A stretch of 32,445 nt of DNA from an uncultured Peptococcaceae bacterium. Lineage in GTDB: Bacteria; Bacillota; Dehalobacteriia; UBA4068; UBA4997. The translations under genes were made by a program, and so were the position numbers. The notes beneath the pieces are model-generated. The model was not told the origin of the DNA. It searched no databases and worked only from the letters and a program-made list of their open reading frames with translations. This document shows, one piece after another, positions 22,396-31,337 of the stretch (position 1 is the stretch's first letter; each line of letters begins with the position of its first letter). The DNA lies in the NCBI GenBank assembly GCA_947647555.1, contig CANSKT010000010.1, positions 1 to 32,445 of the forward strand. The letters run 5' to 3'.

Positions 22396-23703
22396 CTAAA
22401 CATTCCCGATAATCCGGCGCATCTCCGCCAAACACTGCTCATAAGAGAAAGACTCATTAATGCCCTGCATTAAATATTGATTAATTTCATCAATTTTCGT
22501 TAAGGCAAAATCCAGACGCGGATTACTACCGGATTTATAAGCCCCTATCGAAACCAAATCAGAATTTTTTTCATAAACACTTAAAATATCACGCAAACGT
22601 GAAGCCAGACGCTGATGTTCCTCTGGAACCAGTTCAATCATCAAACGGGAAATACTGGAACTAATATCAATCGCCGGATAATGGTTAGCCGCCGCCAAAC
22701 TGCGCGAAAGCACGATATGACCGTCCAAAATACCGCGAACAGTATCGGCAATCGGCTCATTTGTATCATCGCCCTCAACCAACACGGTATAAATGCCGGT
22801 GATTGAGCCTTTTTTGAAATTACCGCTGCGCTCCAAAAGCTTGGGCAGTTCGGCATAAATTGACGGAGTATAGCCACGCGCCACCGGCGGTTCGCCAATC
22901 GCCAGGCCAATTTCACGCTGTGCCATAGCAAAACGTGTTAAAGAATCCATCATCAATAGAACATCATAACCCTGATCCCGAAAATATTCAGCAATACCAG
23001 TCGCCACTGATGGACAGCGCATACGCAGCATCGCCGGCTGGTCAGAGGTCGCCACCACCAAAATGGAGCGACGCATGCCCTCCTCGCCAAGGTCCTTTTG
23101 AACAAACTCCAGAACCTCGCGGCCACGTTCACCTACCAGCGCAATGACGTTAATATCCGCCTTAACATTTTTGGCAATCATACCCAGCAACGTACTTTTA
23201 CCTACGCCGGAACCGGCAAAAATGCCCATACGCTGACCTTTGCCAATAGTGAGCAGCCCATCAATAGCTTTTACGCCAAATTCCATGCGCTCCCGAATTG
23301 GCGGCCTGGTCAGCGGATTTATGTAACCGCCGCCAATACAATAGGAAACACCGCCGCTGAAAGAACCCAAATCATCAATCGGCTGCCCCAACGCATTAAT
23401 AATGCGGCCTTTCAAAAACGGCCCAACGCGTAAACGCAACTGCTGACCAGATGTTCGCACAAAATTGCCGGCAGAAATACCGCTCATTTCAGAATAAGGC
23501 ATGAGTAACACCCGGTCATCGCGGAAGCCAACCACCTCGGCATTAATCTGACCTCCGGATTCGCCACTGTAAATACGACAAATATCGCCAACCGCCGCCT
23601 TAAGGCCACTGGCCTCAATGGACATGCCCACAATATTCTCAATTTTCCCGGTATGACCAATCGTTTCAGCCTGCTGAACTTGCCTGATTATACGCTTAAA
23701 CAT
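22396..23703 (-). CDS. fliI: Flagellum-specific ATPase FliI
   Basis: FliI is the hexameric ATPase of the flagellar export apparatus. The 435-residue protein has Walker A AGSGVGKST (163-171), the VGERGREV segment, Walker B VLLMMDSLTRFAMAQREIGL, and the GEPPVARGYTPSIYAELPKLLERSG stretch that separates FliI/type III ATPases from F1 beta. The C-terminus is the usual helical domain. The gene begins 3 nt after fliH, with GGGAGA within the end of fliH. Length and motifs are normal. Confidence 0.97.
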   Translation of the reverse strand: MFKRIIRQVQQAETIGHTGKIENIVGMSIEASGLKAAVGDICRIYSGESGGQINAEVVGFRDDRVLLMPYSEMSGISAGNFVRTSGQQLRLRVGPFLKGRIINALGQPIDDLGSFSGGVSYCIGGGYINPLTRPPIRERMEFGVKAIDGLLTIGKGQRMGIFAGSGVGKSTLLGMIAKNVKADINVIALVGERGREVLEFVQKDLGEEGMRRSILVVATSDQPAMLRMRCPSVATGIAEYFRDQGYDVLLMMDSLTRFAMAQREIGLAIGEPPVARGYTPSIYAELPKLLERSGNFKKGSITGIYTVLVEGDDTNEPIADTVRGILDGHIVLSRSLAAANHYPAIDISSSISRLMIELVPEEHQRLASRLRDILSVYEKNSDLVSIGAYKSGSNPRLDFALTKIDEINQYLMQGINESFSYEQCLAEMRRIIGNV

Positions 23704-23706
23704 AGT

Positions 23707-24615
23707 TTAGTTTTCTCCCACAGCATTTTGAATAACTTCTCGGATATTGTCCATCTGGGTAGAAACACTGGCATCAATAATTTCATCTGGCATTTCAATA
23801 ATACACGTACCAGATTCATCATCAGCCATCGGAATAATACGTATTCTATTGGATAAATGCCCAAGCGCCGCCGTCAACTCCGGCGTTGAAAGGGAAATGT
23901 TTTTGGTATCACAATCAGCAATATAAATCTGCACCCACTCACAGCGGCGATGTTTCTCCGTTGCCGAGTCAATCATGCGCAGCAAAATATCGCCGCTGGA
24001 TTTTAAGCTAACTCGAATTACCTTTTCAGCCACGGCCAGGGCTAAATCACGCAAATCCTCACGCGTATCCTGCAAAACCAAATCGCGCGAATGAACAGCC
24101 GCCTCCAAAAAGCGTTTAACTTCAGCACCCTGTTCAACCACCTGACGCTCTATTTCCGCCTGCGCTTCAGACATCGCCGCCGCCATGCCCTCCGCAAATC
24201 CACCATTATAACCGTCCGCCCTGGCGGCCCTGAAAAGTTCATGCACCTCGTCTTCGGCATCTTTAAGCGCCTTTTCTTTAATTTGCTCAGCCTCCAGACG
24301 CGCCGCCGCCAAAATGGCTTCTGCCTGAACTCTGGCAAAATCCAGTGGCGTCGATTGACGCAGTTCTGGCGCTGGCAGTTCTTCATCAACTGCCAAATCA
24401 GAGGGGTCATCTTCAGCCGTCGCATCAGGTTCATCTGTCAAATTTTCATCACTGCCAAAGCCTTGAAAATCCGAATCATCTGCTGCAAAATCATCTATAT
24501 CTTCAAATTCCGCCGCCGTATTGCGCTTTTCGTCCCCATCGTCCAGCTCATTGGCATCCGTAAAAACATAGTTAACAGCGGGGGGCTTCATAAAACGCTT
24601 AAAAATACTAGGCAA
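23707..24615 (-). CDS. fliH: Flagellar assembly protein FliH with acidic N-terminal region
   Basis: FliH binds and restrains FliI and docks it to the C-ring. The C-terminal two-thirds is typical: a long Ala/Glu-rich coiled coil (about residues 90-185, EAILAAARLEAEQIKEKALKDAED) followed by the FliI-binding domain (EKVIRVSLKSSGDILLRMI to the end). Residues 20-80 are strongly acidic, 26 of 61 being Asp or Glu, and look disordered. At 302 residues it is longer than many FliH proteins. The start overlaps the fliG end by 8 nt. Position between fliG and fliI supports the call strongly. Confidence 0.93.
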   Translation of the reverse strand: MPSIFKRFMKPPAVNYVFTDANELDDGDEKRNTAAEFEDIDDFAADDSDFQGFGSDENLTDEPDATAEDDPSDLAVDEELPAPELRQSTPLDFARVQAEAILAAARLEAEQIKEKALKDAEDEVHELFRAARADGYNGGFAEGMAAAMSEAQAEIERQVVEQGAEVKRFLEAAVHSRDLVLQDTREDLRDLALAVAEKVIRVSLKSSGDILLRMIDSATEKHRRCEWVQIYIADCDTKNISLSTPELTAALGHLSNRIRIIPMADDESGTCIIEMPDEIIDASVSTQMDNIREVIQNAVGEN

Positions 24616-25630
24616 TTATATCGTCCTTTCCGCCCTTCATAATAATAACTTCGCCTTTTTCTTCCAAACTGCGAATAATATTCACAATACGCTGCTGTGC
24701 ATCTTCAACATCTTTCATACGAACATTGGTTGTAATTTCCAAATCGTCCTTGATACTCTCAGCCATACGTCCGGACATATTTTTGAACAGCTTATCGGCA
24801 ACTTCCGCATTGGCCGCCTTAAGCGAAAGAACCAAATCGCGTGGGTCGCAATCGCGAACAAAACGTTGTACGGAGCGGTCGTCCATGGTGATAATATCCT
24901 CGAAAACAAACATGCGTTTCCGGATTTCTTCGGCCAACTCGTCGTTGGAGGCCTCCAAACCATCGAAAATACTCTTTTCATTGGCTCTGTCCAAATTGTT
25001 CATAATATCGGCCACAAAGTCGATACCGCCAACCTGTACATTGCTGCTGTCGAAAATATTAGCAAAGCGTCGGGTCATTTCCGCCTCAATAATCTTAATA
25101 GCGGTGGGGCTGGCGCTTTCCATCTGCGCAATACTTTCCACAACCTGAATTTGCCGTTTACCCTCCAGCTGAGAAATCACAGCGGCCGCTTTATCCGGGT
25201 CAACATAGGAAAGTACTAAAGCAATCGTCTGCGGCCGCTCATGCTGCAAAGCTGAAAACAACGATTTGTCATTCGCCTTATTCATAAAGGAGAATTCGCG
25301 GTTCTTCAAAGACTTGGTAACCTTATCCAACAAAGAAGCCGCCGCCTGCTCGCCAAAGGCCTTTTGCAAAACGGTGCGTGCATATTCCAAACCGCCCTCG
25401 GTAACCGCCTTATTGGTCATGCACATCTGATAATATTCGTTCAGAATTTCCTCGGTTAATGCAGCGTCCAAAAAACCCAGTTTTGCAACCTCCAGCGTAA
25501 CCTGCTCAACCTCCTCCGGCTCCATGTGTTTATAAAGCAATGAAGCCTTATCCACACCCAGGGCAATAATCACCGCAGCCGCTTTTTGCGCGCCGGTTAA
25601 ATCTTCCATTTTAGTAATTATCTCAGGCAT
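24608..25630 (-). CDS. fliG: Flagellar motor switch protein FliG
   Basis: FliG is the rotor protein that receives torque from MotA and binds FliF. The 340-residue protein shows the N-domain (LTGAQKAAAVIIALGVDKAS), the middle-domain HERPQTIALVLSYVDPDKAA (EHPQ-type motif), and ESIAQMESASPTAIKIIEAEM. The C-terminal torque domain has MFVFEDIITMDDRSVQRFVRDCDPRDLVLSLK and FKNMSGRMAESIKDDLE. Length is standard. GAGG lies 8 nt before the ATG, and fliF ends 38 nt upstream. Confidence 0.97.
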   Translation of the reverse strand: MPEIITKMEDLTGAQKAAAVIIALGVDKASLLYKHMEPEEVEQVTLEVAKLGFLDAALTEEILNEYYQMCMTNKAVTEGGLEYARTVLQKAFGEQAAASLLDKVTKSLKNREFSFMNKANDKSLFSALQHERPQTIALVLSYVDPDKAAAVISQLEGKRQIQVVESIAQMESASPTAIKIIEAEMTRRFANIFDSSNVQVGGIDFVADIMNNLDRANEKSIFDGLEASNDELAEEIRKRMFVFEDIITMDDRSVQRFVRDCDPRDLVLSLKAANAEVADKLFKNMSGRMAESIKDDLEITTNVRMKDVEDAQQRIVNIIRSLEEKGEVIIMKGGKDDIIA

Positions 25631-25668
25631 TGGGCAAACCTCTTTTCATCAACGCTTCAGGAATTATC

Positions 25669-27270
25669 TCAACCATTTTCCTCTTCTTTCAACCAGTTCT
25701 TCACCATCAAAGCGGCAATTTCCGGGTTGTTCTCTGCAAAACGACGAACATCTTTACGCAGCTCCATACTGCGCTCGGTATGGATATCCATAATATCCGC
25801 ATTGACCTCCGGCACCTGCACCTGCATAGCCGCCAGAGCAGCCGCTTCTTCGGCCTCCTGCGCCAAACGCTTCTTCTTGCGATGACGGCGGATTAACAAA
25901 ATCACAATCAACAAAATCAACAGGAACAGAATAGCGCCGGCAATCGCTGCATACAGCACCCAAGCATACTCATTAACTATCGGTTCAATCGGTTCAACCT
26001 GTTCAATCGGCCATGGACGTACCAGCAAAGCAACCTTTTCATTCTGCTGCTCAACTGTAATGCCTGCCGCCCGGGCAATCGCCGCAATCGTTGCATCTGT
26101 CGGCACAGACTCCGGCTGGGCATTAATTGCCACCGTCACCATAACATTGGTAACCGTACCGCCGGCGCTTTCGCGCTGTATCGTCTGCTTGTTATTATCG
26201 TATGTATCCTCGCCGCTGGCGCTCAGGTCGCGCTCCTGACCATCAGGCTGATAACCCTCTTCCACATATGTAGAAATATCAGAGTTAGTTTCAGTACCAA
26301 CCGCGCCGCCAACCGTCTGGTCTTCCTCACGACCAATATTATAACTGTAAACCCGGGTACCGATAATGCCGCGCAAACCGTCGTTGCCCACCACAGCATT
26401 TTCCGGCACCGAATAATTAATATCTTCCTCATAAACCTTGCTGACGTCAACCGTGGCGTTAACAGCAATGCTCAAATTTTCTTCGCCATAAGAATCGCGC
26501 AGCGCGGTCAAAACCTCAGTACGAATTTTATTGCTTACCTGCTCTTCCAAGGCCATCTTAAGGCGCGCCGAATCGGCAAAATCCAGATTGCCGTCGCCGT
26601 TGTAAGAATTGCCATGGTTATCCTCAATGGTTACATTCTCCACCACCAGGCCCTGCACGGCATTGGCCACCAGCCGCCGGATAGAATCCGCCGTCTTGTT
26701 ATCCAGACTTTTTTTAGTACTTTCCAACTCCACAAAAACCGACGCGCTGGCCTCAATTGAAGCGTTGCGGTTCAGAACGTAATCGTTATTAACACCAGTG
26801 GCAATATTCACACTGGCGTTCTGAATACCGTCAAAGCAGCGGATAACGCTGGCCAGACGGTCCTGCAAATCAAACAGATACAGCATCAGCCGGTCTGATT
26901 CCGTGGACAGGGAGGTAATATTACCCAAATACATCTGATAACCCAGGTCACTGCTGGGATACCCCTGCATTAAAAGTTGAGCTTTGAGGGTTGGTTCCTG
27001 ATTTTCCGGCACCAGGATTGTATCATTATTTTCCACCCGATAAGTCTTAATTCCGGAATCATTCAGGTATGTAAGAATAGAGGTCATATCCTCACCGGTC
27101 AACCCCGTAAAAAGCGTTGTATATGGCCTTGTCGACATAACCGCCACCAAAGCAATAATGGCAATCAACATCGTACCAAGCGCAATGGCAATCAGTCTTT
27201 TGGTCTTTTTACTGAACTTGCCAAAGAACTCTTTAATCCGTGGCCATAGTTGTTTCAGTTTCTCTTCCAC
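25669..27270 (-). CDS. fliF: Flagellar MS-ring protein FliF
   Basis: FliF forms the membrane MS-ring on which the basal body is built. The protein (533 residues) has a transmembrane helix near residues 26-45 and a large periplasmic ring domain, including RPYTTLFTGLTGEDMTSIL, DSGIKTYRVENNDTILVP, GYPSSDLGYQMY and RLASVIRCFDGIQNASVNIA. A second membrane helix lies near residue 440, and the cytoplasmic tail ends with the FliG-binding RRFAENNPEIAALMVKNWLKEEE. GTG at 27270 is the likely start: GCGGAGG lies 8 nt upstream, and an ATG at 27351 falls in the promoter. It is the first gene of the operon. No flgB, flgC or fliE precede it. Confidence 0.95.
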   Translation of the reverse strand: MEEKLKQLWPRIKEFFGKFSKKTKRLIAIALGTMLIAIIALVAVMSTRPYTTLFTGLTGEDMTSILTYLNDSGIKTYRVENNDTILVPENQEPTLKAQLLMQGYPSSDLGYQMYLGNITSLSTESDRLMLYLFDLQDRLASVIRCFDGIQNASVNIATGVNNDYVLNRNASIEASASVFVELESTKKSLDNKTADSIRRLVANAVQGLVVENVTIEDNHGNSYNGDGNLDFADSARLKMALEEQVSNKIRTEVLTALRDSYGEENLSIAVNATVDVSKVYEEDINYSVPENAVVGNDGLRGIIGTRVYSYNIGREEDQTVGGAVGTETNSDISTYVEEGYQPDGQERDLSASGEDTYDNNKQTIQRESAGGTVTNVMVTVAINAQPESVPTDATIAAIARAAGITVEQQNEKVALLVRPWPIEQVEPIEPIVNEYAWVLYAAIAGAILFLLILLIVILLIRRHRKKKRLAQEAEEAAALAAMQVQVPEVNADIMDIHTERSMELRKDVRRFAENNPEIAALMVKNWLKEEENG

Positions 27271-27322
27271 ACAATCTGCCTCCGCAACGTCCAATATTCG
27301 GCTTTTACCGCCAATATATTCT

Positions 27323-27351
27323 ATTATAGAACATTTGCAATCTTTTTTCAA
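27323..27351 (-). promoter_or_regulatory. Sigma-A promoter of the fliF flagellar operon
   Basis: On the minus strand TTGAAA (27346-27351) and TATAAT (27323-27328) are separated by exactly 17 nt. Transcription should start near 27316, about 46 nt before the fliF GTG. No sigma-28-type TAAA/GCCGATAA pair with proper spacing was found here. Confidence 0.85.
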
Positions 27352-27407
27352 GTCTTATCCTGAAAAAACAACAAATTTTCACTCTGGAAATTACAGGACT
27401 TGAAAAA
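27344..27407. repeat. Inverted repeat overlapping the fliF -35 box
   Basis: The perfect 11-bp arms TTTTTCAAGTC (27344-27354) and GACTTGAAAAA (27397-27407) are separated by 42 nt. One arm contains the whole -35 hexamer of the fliF promoter. The arms could be two half-sites for a regulator that blocks RNA polymerase, or a loose hairpin in addA read-through RNA. No U-tract follows, so an intrinsic terminator is not well supported. Confidence 0.5.
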
Positions 27408-27453
27408 TTTTTCTAAATATTTAACTTTTTTAGCCAAAAACCGTCAATTTATC

Positions 27454-30400
27454 TTAAAAAAGACGTACAACACGTGCATTTGCTGTAAAATAAACGTAAC
27501 CCTCTTTAACAGGCTGACCACAGGCGCGCTGCAAAGCCCAGCGATAAACCGCCAGCTGCAAACCATATTCCTCGCGCACCTGTTCAGCGCTTTTGTTACG
27601 GTTAGCGCCTGATTTATAGTCCACCAAAACCCAGCCGTCCGGCTCCGCAAAGGCCAAATCCAACACGCCCTGCAAAAAAACCGTTTCCTGGTCCAGCTGC
27701 ACTCCGGCCGAATTTTGCGTCTGTCCCTGCAAATCCAGCCAGGCCGCCAAATCCACACCCAACGCCGTCAAATCAACCAGCTTTAACCCGGCCACAAAGC
27801 GCTGCTCACGCAGCACCTGCCCGGCCTGCTGCTGATAACTGGCTAACATACGCCGGCCCAACGGCTGCAAAAAGAACTCCGCCAACACGGCCGGCTCTTT
27901 CGCTACCGCCCGAATAACCGACTCATCGGTGCAGCCTGCGCTCAACTCGGCCAACAACCCCTGCAAATATGCAGCAACCGCCGCCAATGCCACCTCTGAA
28001 TTATCAGCCTTTACCATATCCGCCAAAATACCCAAATCTGCTTTTTGCAGCAATTCATGCACCATACGGCCATATGCGGCATACCACTCCAAATTTCGCT
28101 GACCGCCCGATTTTTCTGGCCGAGTCTGAACCGTTTCCTGCAAATTTTCAGCAAACTCCTCGGCTATAAGCTGGTTTTGCATAACCGTATCCGCATCTAC
28201 TGCGTCCTCCGGCAAAGGCAACAGCCGCTTAAAGGCCGTCACGCTCCATTTAACCGGCAGCTTCGCCAAATCCGCCGCCGCATAACTTCTGTTCAGCGCA
28301 CCGGCAATCTCCTCGTCTGCCACCGTTTCATCATCAGCACTGCCCAGCCAGCTGTCAAAATCAAATTTTTCCGCCAGCGCCAGATTTTTAGCCATCTTAT
28401 CCAGCGCGTCCAGACTATTAATGAATTTTAAATGCCAGCGGCCCTCAACACCGGGCTGCTCCCATACAACATTCTGATAACGATTTAAATCACGCAGCAT
28501 CTTACCGTCCGGGTGCCGCAGCAACGCCGCGCAAAGCCAGGGCAGAAAACTACGGTTTTTAATCAGAAAGGCGGCCGAAACCCCAGTTGAACCATCTTCC
28601 TCCTCTGAAAGGCCAGCCAAAGTATTAATCAAATTCATCAGTGAGTTTATTGTCCCCACCAAATATAGTTTATGCTCGGCTCTGGTCATTGCCACATAAA
28701 GCAGGCGCAACATCTCCGCCAGACTTTCCCAGCGCGATTTCCGGGCGATAATATTAAAACCAAAGGTGGGATATTTACGCCGGCCGACCAAATCAACCCG
28801 GCGCATGCCCAAGCCCAAATTACGATGCAACAGAATATCACGCCGAAAATCTTCTTCATTAAAAGAAGTGCCAAGTCCGGCCACAAACACCACCGGAAAC
28901 TCCAACCCCTTGCTTTTATGAATACTCATCAAACGCACAGCCTCCACGACCGTATCCGTAGCCGCCGTGTGCTGTTTGCCAGCCGCCAGAAATTTCAGAA
29001 AACGCCCCAGACCAATACCGCCAGCCGCGTCGTATTCACCAGCCAAACGCTGTAACTCACGCAAATTGCGGCGGCGCAACCGACTGCCCGGCAAAAGCCC
29101 CAAAAGTTCCGGCAGCGCCGTAGCGTTATAAAGATAAACCAGCAAATCGGCCACGCCCAACTCCTGACTGCGGCGGCGCCACTCCGCCAAATGCTGAACA
29201 AATTGCAGCAGCCGACCGTCATGCGATTGCGTCAACCCCAAATAAAGCGAACTGGGGTTCAAAATATGCAAATCAGCCAACTCGGCCAAACTCAACCCAA
29301 CCAGCGGTGAATGAAGCACCGAAGCCAAAGCAATATCCTGACGCGGATTATCCAAAACCGCCAACAAGCTGCAAACCACCTGGACTTCCGGCAGACTCAA
29401 AAAATCGTCATAGCCTTCCGTATGGCAGGGAATGTCCCAACTGCGAAAAACCCGGCTGAAAGTGGGCGCCCAGGTGCGCACGGCACGCAGCAAAATTACC
29501 ATATCCTGCCAATCGCGCCCCCGTTCATGCTCCTGCTGAATTTTCTGCGCCAAAACCTGCGCCTCCAGCTCCGCCGTATGCATATCCGCCAGCCAGTTGT
29601 TAAGCGTCTGGCCGTCCGATAAATCCGCCCTGTTTTCAGTTTCTTCCTTATTATAACTATCTTCAGGCGCAGCATCTTTCGTCCATTCATAACTATCCGC
29701 CGCCGCTTGTACCGCCGACTTATCAATAATCAACAGTTCCACCGGACAGGCCGGCAGTTCTGGCCGACCACAGTGCAGCATAGCCGCATCGTCATAATTG
29801 ATTTCCAGGTTGCCGCCAGACATCAGTTGGGCAAAAACAAAATTAACCCCGGCCAAAATAGCCGATTGACTGCGAAAATTACGGCTCAAATCCACGCGTC
29901 GGCCGCCCTCGCCCCGGCCATAAGCCGCAAAACGCTGCAAAAACAGCCCCGGCTCCGCCAGCCGAAAACGGTAAATGCTCTGCTTGATATCACCCACCAT
30001 AAAACGGTTGTTACCATTGCTCAACAGCGTCAGAAGTCTTTCCTGGACTTCATTAATATCCTGATATTCGTCCACCATAATCTCAAAAAAACGCTGTTGC
30101 AGGCTGGCTGCCACACCCAACTGCTCATTTTGCAGCAAATCCAGAACATAATGCTCCAAATCGGCAAATTCCAGCAAACGCCGACGGCGCTTGGCCTGCT
30201 GCCAGGCATGGTAGAAATTCAGCGTCAGGTTAATCAAAGCCTCCGCCAGCGGCGCCTGTTCCTGCAATTCCGCCGCCAAAGTGCCACGTATAATCGGCGC
30301 GGCCTCAAGCAGCAAAGCTGCCACTCTGTCCTTGACCTGATTGCGCAGCAGCCGCACACGCTCCTTGTCCTCCGGGTCCGGGTTATCTTTCTTCCGAACA

Positions 30401-31263
30401 GCCGGCAGGCGCTTAAACTCCAGCTGTGCCAAAGCTGCCAGCCCGGCCAAAAGACCCTCGGTTGCCGTCAAAGTTGCCGCCTGACGCAACATTGCCGCTT
30501 CTTGCGTCAAAAGCGGCAGATAAGACGCCAGACCAGACGTTTCCGCCAAGTTTTGCGCCGTCTGATAAAGCTTGCTCAAATCGGCCAGCTCGTCCTGCAA
30601 ACATTCCGCAAAATAGGCCAGCCAGTTTTCCGCCTGCCCCTGCTGATAGACCGCCACCAAACCGGACAGCCAGCCCTCAATATCCGGCATGCTCTGCCCA
30701 AACTCAATCAAACGCAGCACCAACGCCCTGATATTATCATCACCCAGCCCCCGGCTGTAATGCCGCAGCAACAGGCGCAGACCAGAGTCCGGCTCGGCAT
30801 AGGCCGCCTCAAAAACATCGTCTAAAACCTTTTCACGCAACAAATTGAGTTCGCCCTCGCTGCCAATATGACTTTTAGCGTTCAAATCCAGCGCATAACC
30901 ATATTCTCGCAGCAAGTCCAGACAAAAAGCATGAATTGTCATAATCTTGGCGCGCTGCAACAGAACCAGCTGCCGGGTCAGGTGTTCAGCCGCCGCATTA
31001 CTTTCCAAATCAGCATTACGCATAAGCGCTGCCAGCCGCTCACGCAAAGACTGCGTCAAACGCTGACGCATCTCCGCCGCCGCCGCGTTGGTATAAGTCA
31101 ACACCAACAGACGGTCAACGTCCACCGGCTGCGCCAAATCCGTAATAATGCCCATAATGCGCTCAATCAAAACCGCCGTTTTACCGCTGCCGGCACCGGC
31201 CGCAACCAGCAGGTTACCGCTGTTTTTCTGCATCGCCGCCAGCTGTTCATTTGTCCAGGCCAT
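27454..31263 (-). CDS. addA: AddA, ATP-dependent helicase/nuclease subunit A
   Basis: AddA is the helicase-nuclease subunit of AddAB, which resects double-strand breaks to load RecA and responds to Chi. The 1269-residue protein begins MAWTNEQLAAM with Walker A AAGAGSGKT (21-29). UvrD-type motifs follow: MTIHAFCLDLLREYG, MVDEYQDINEVQE, MVGDIKQSIYRFR, SIHKSKGLEFPVVFV and LLYVAMTRAEHKLYLVG. The C-terminal RecB-like nuclease has GVLDLAFAEPDGWVLVDYKSG with the catalytic Asp and Lys. ATG 31263 is chosen with GAGGGAG 6 nt upstream; a TTG at 31278 overlaps it. addB precedes it on the same strand. Confidence 0.96.
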   Translation of the reverse strand: MAWTNEQLAAMQKNSGNLLVAAGAGSGKTAVLIERIMGIITDLAQPVDVDRLLVLTYTNAAAAEMRQRLTQSLRERLAALMRNADLESNAAAEHLTRQLVLLQRAKIMTIHAFCLDLLREYGYALDLNAKSHIGSEGELNLLREKVLDDVFEAAYAEPDSGLRLLLRHYSRGLGDDNIRALVLRLIEFGQSMPDIEGWLSGLVAVYQQGQAENWLAYFAECLQDELADLSKLYQTAQNLAETSGLASYLPLLTQEAAMLRQAATLTATEGLLAGLAALAQLEFKRLPAVRKKDNPDPEDKERVRLLRNQVKDRVAALLLEAAPIIRGTLAAELQEQAPLAEALINLTLNFYHAWQQAKRRRRLLEFADLEHYVLDLLQNEQLGVAASLQQRFFEIMVDEYQDINEVQERLLTLLSNGNNRFMVGDIKQSIYRFRLAEPGLFLQRFAAYGRGEGGRRVDLSRNFRSQSAILAGVNFVFAQLMSGGNLEINYDDAAMLHCGRPELPACPVELLIIDKSAVQAAADSYEWTKDAAPEDSYNKEETENRADLSDGQTLNNWLADMHTAELEAQVLAQKIQQEHERGRDWQDMVILLRAVRTWAPTFSRVFRSWDIPCHTEGYDDFLSLPEVQVVCSLLAVLDNPRQDIALASVLHSPLVGLSLAELADLHILNPSSLYLGLTQSHDGRLLQFVQHLAEWRRRSQELGVADLLVYLYNATALPELLGLLPGSRLRRRNLRELQRLAGEYDAAGGIGLGRFLKFLAAGKQHTAATDTVVEAVRLMSIHKSKGLEFPVVFVAGLGTSFNEEDFRRDILLHRNLGLGMRRVDLVGRRKYPTFGFNIIARKSRWESLAEMLRLLYVAMTRAEHKLYLVGTINSLMNLINTLAGLSEEEDGSTGVSAAFLIKNRSFLPWLCAALLRHPDGKMLRDLNRYQNVVWEQPGVEGRWHLKFINSLDALDKMAKNLALAEKFDFDSWLGSADDETVADEEIAGALNRSYAAADLAKLPVKWSVTAFKRLLPLPEDAVDADTVMQNQLIAEEFAENLQETVQTRPEKSGGQRNLEWYAAYGRMVHELLQKADLGILADMVKADNSEVALAAVAAYLQGLLAELSAGCTDESVIRAVAKEPAVLAEFFLQPLGRRMLASYQQQAGQVLREQRFVAGLKLVDLTALGVDLAAWLDLQGQTQNSAGVQLDQETVFLQGVLDLAFAEPDGWVLVDYKSGANRNKSAEQVREEYGLQLAVYRWALQRACGQPVKEGYVYFTANARVVRLF

Positions 31264-31337
31264 AGTTAACTCCCTCAATTTGCTGTTTAATCATATGCTG
31301 TTTATTTTATAAATATTAATACTTTTAAGACCGTTTA

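Noticed and set aside
27285-27325. Sigma-28-type promoter near GCCGAATA before fliF, and a similar GCCGAATA before the TIGR02530-type gene
   Set aside because: No TAAA-type -35 occurs at the required distance in either place. The first lies downstream of a much better sigma-A promoter.
29707-30825. 372-codon open frame on the plus strand
   Set aside because: It is a Gln/Leu/Arg-rich shadow of addA with no domain or start signal. The same applies to 31371-32297 opposite addB and 6659-7552 opposite aroB.
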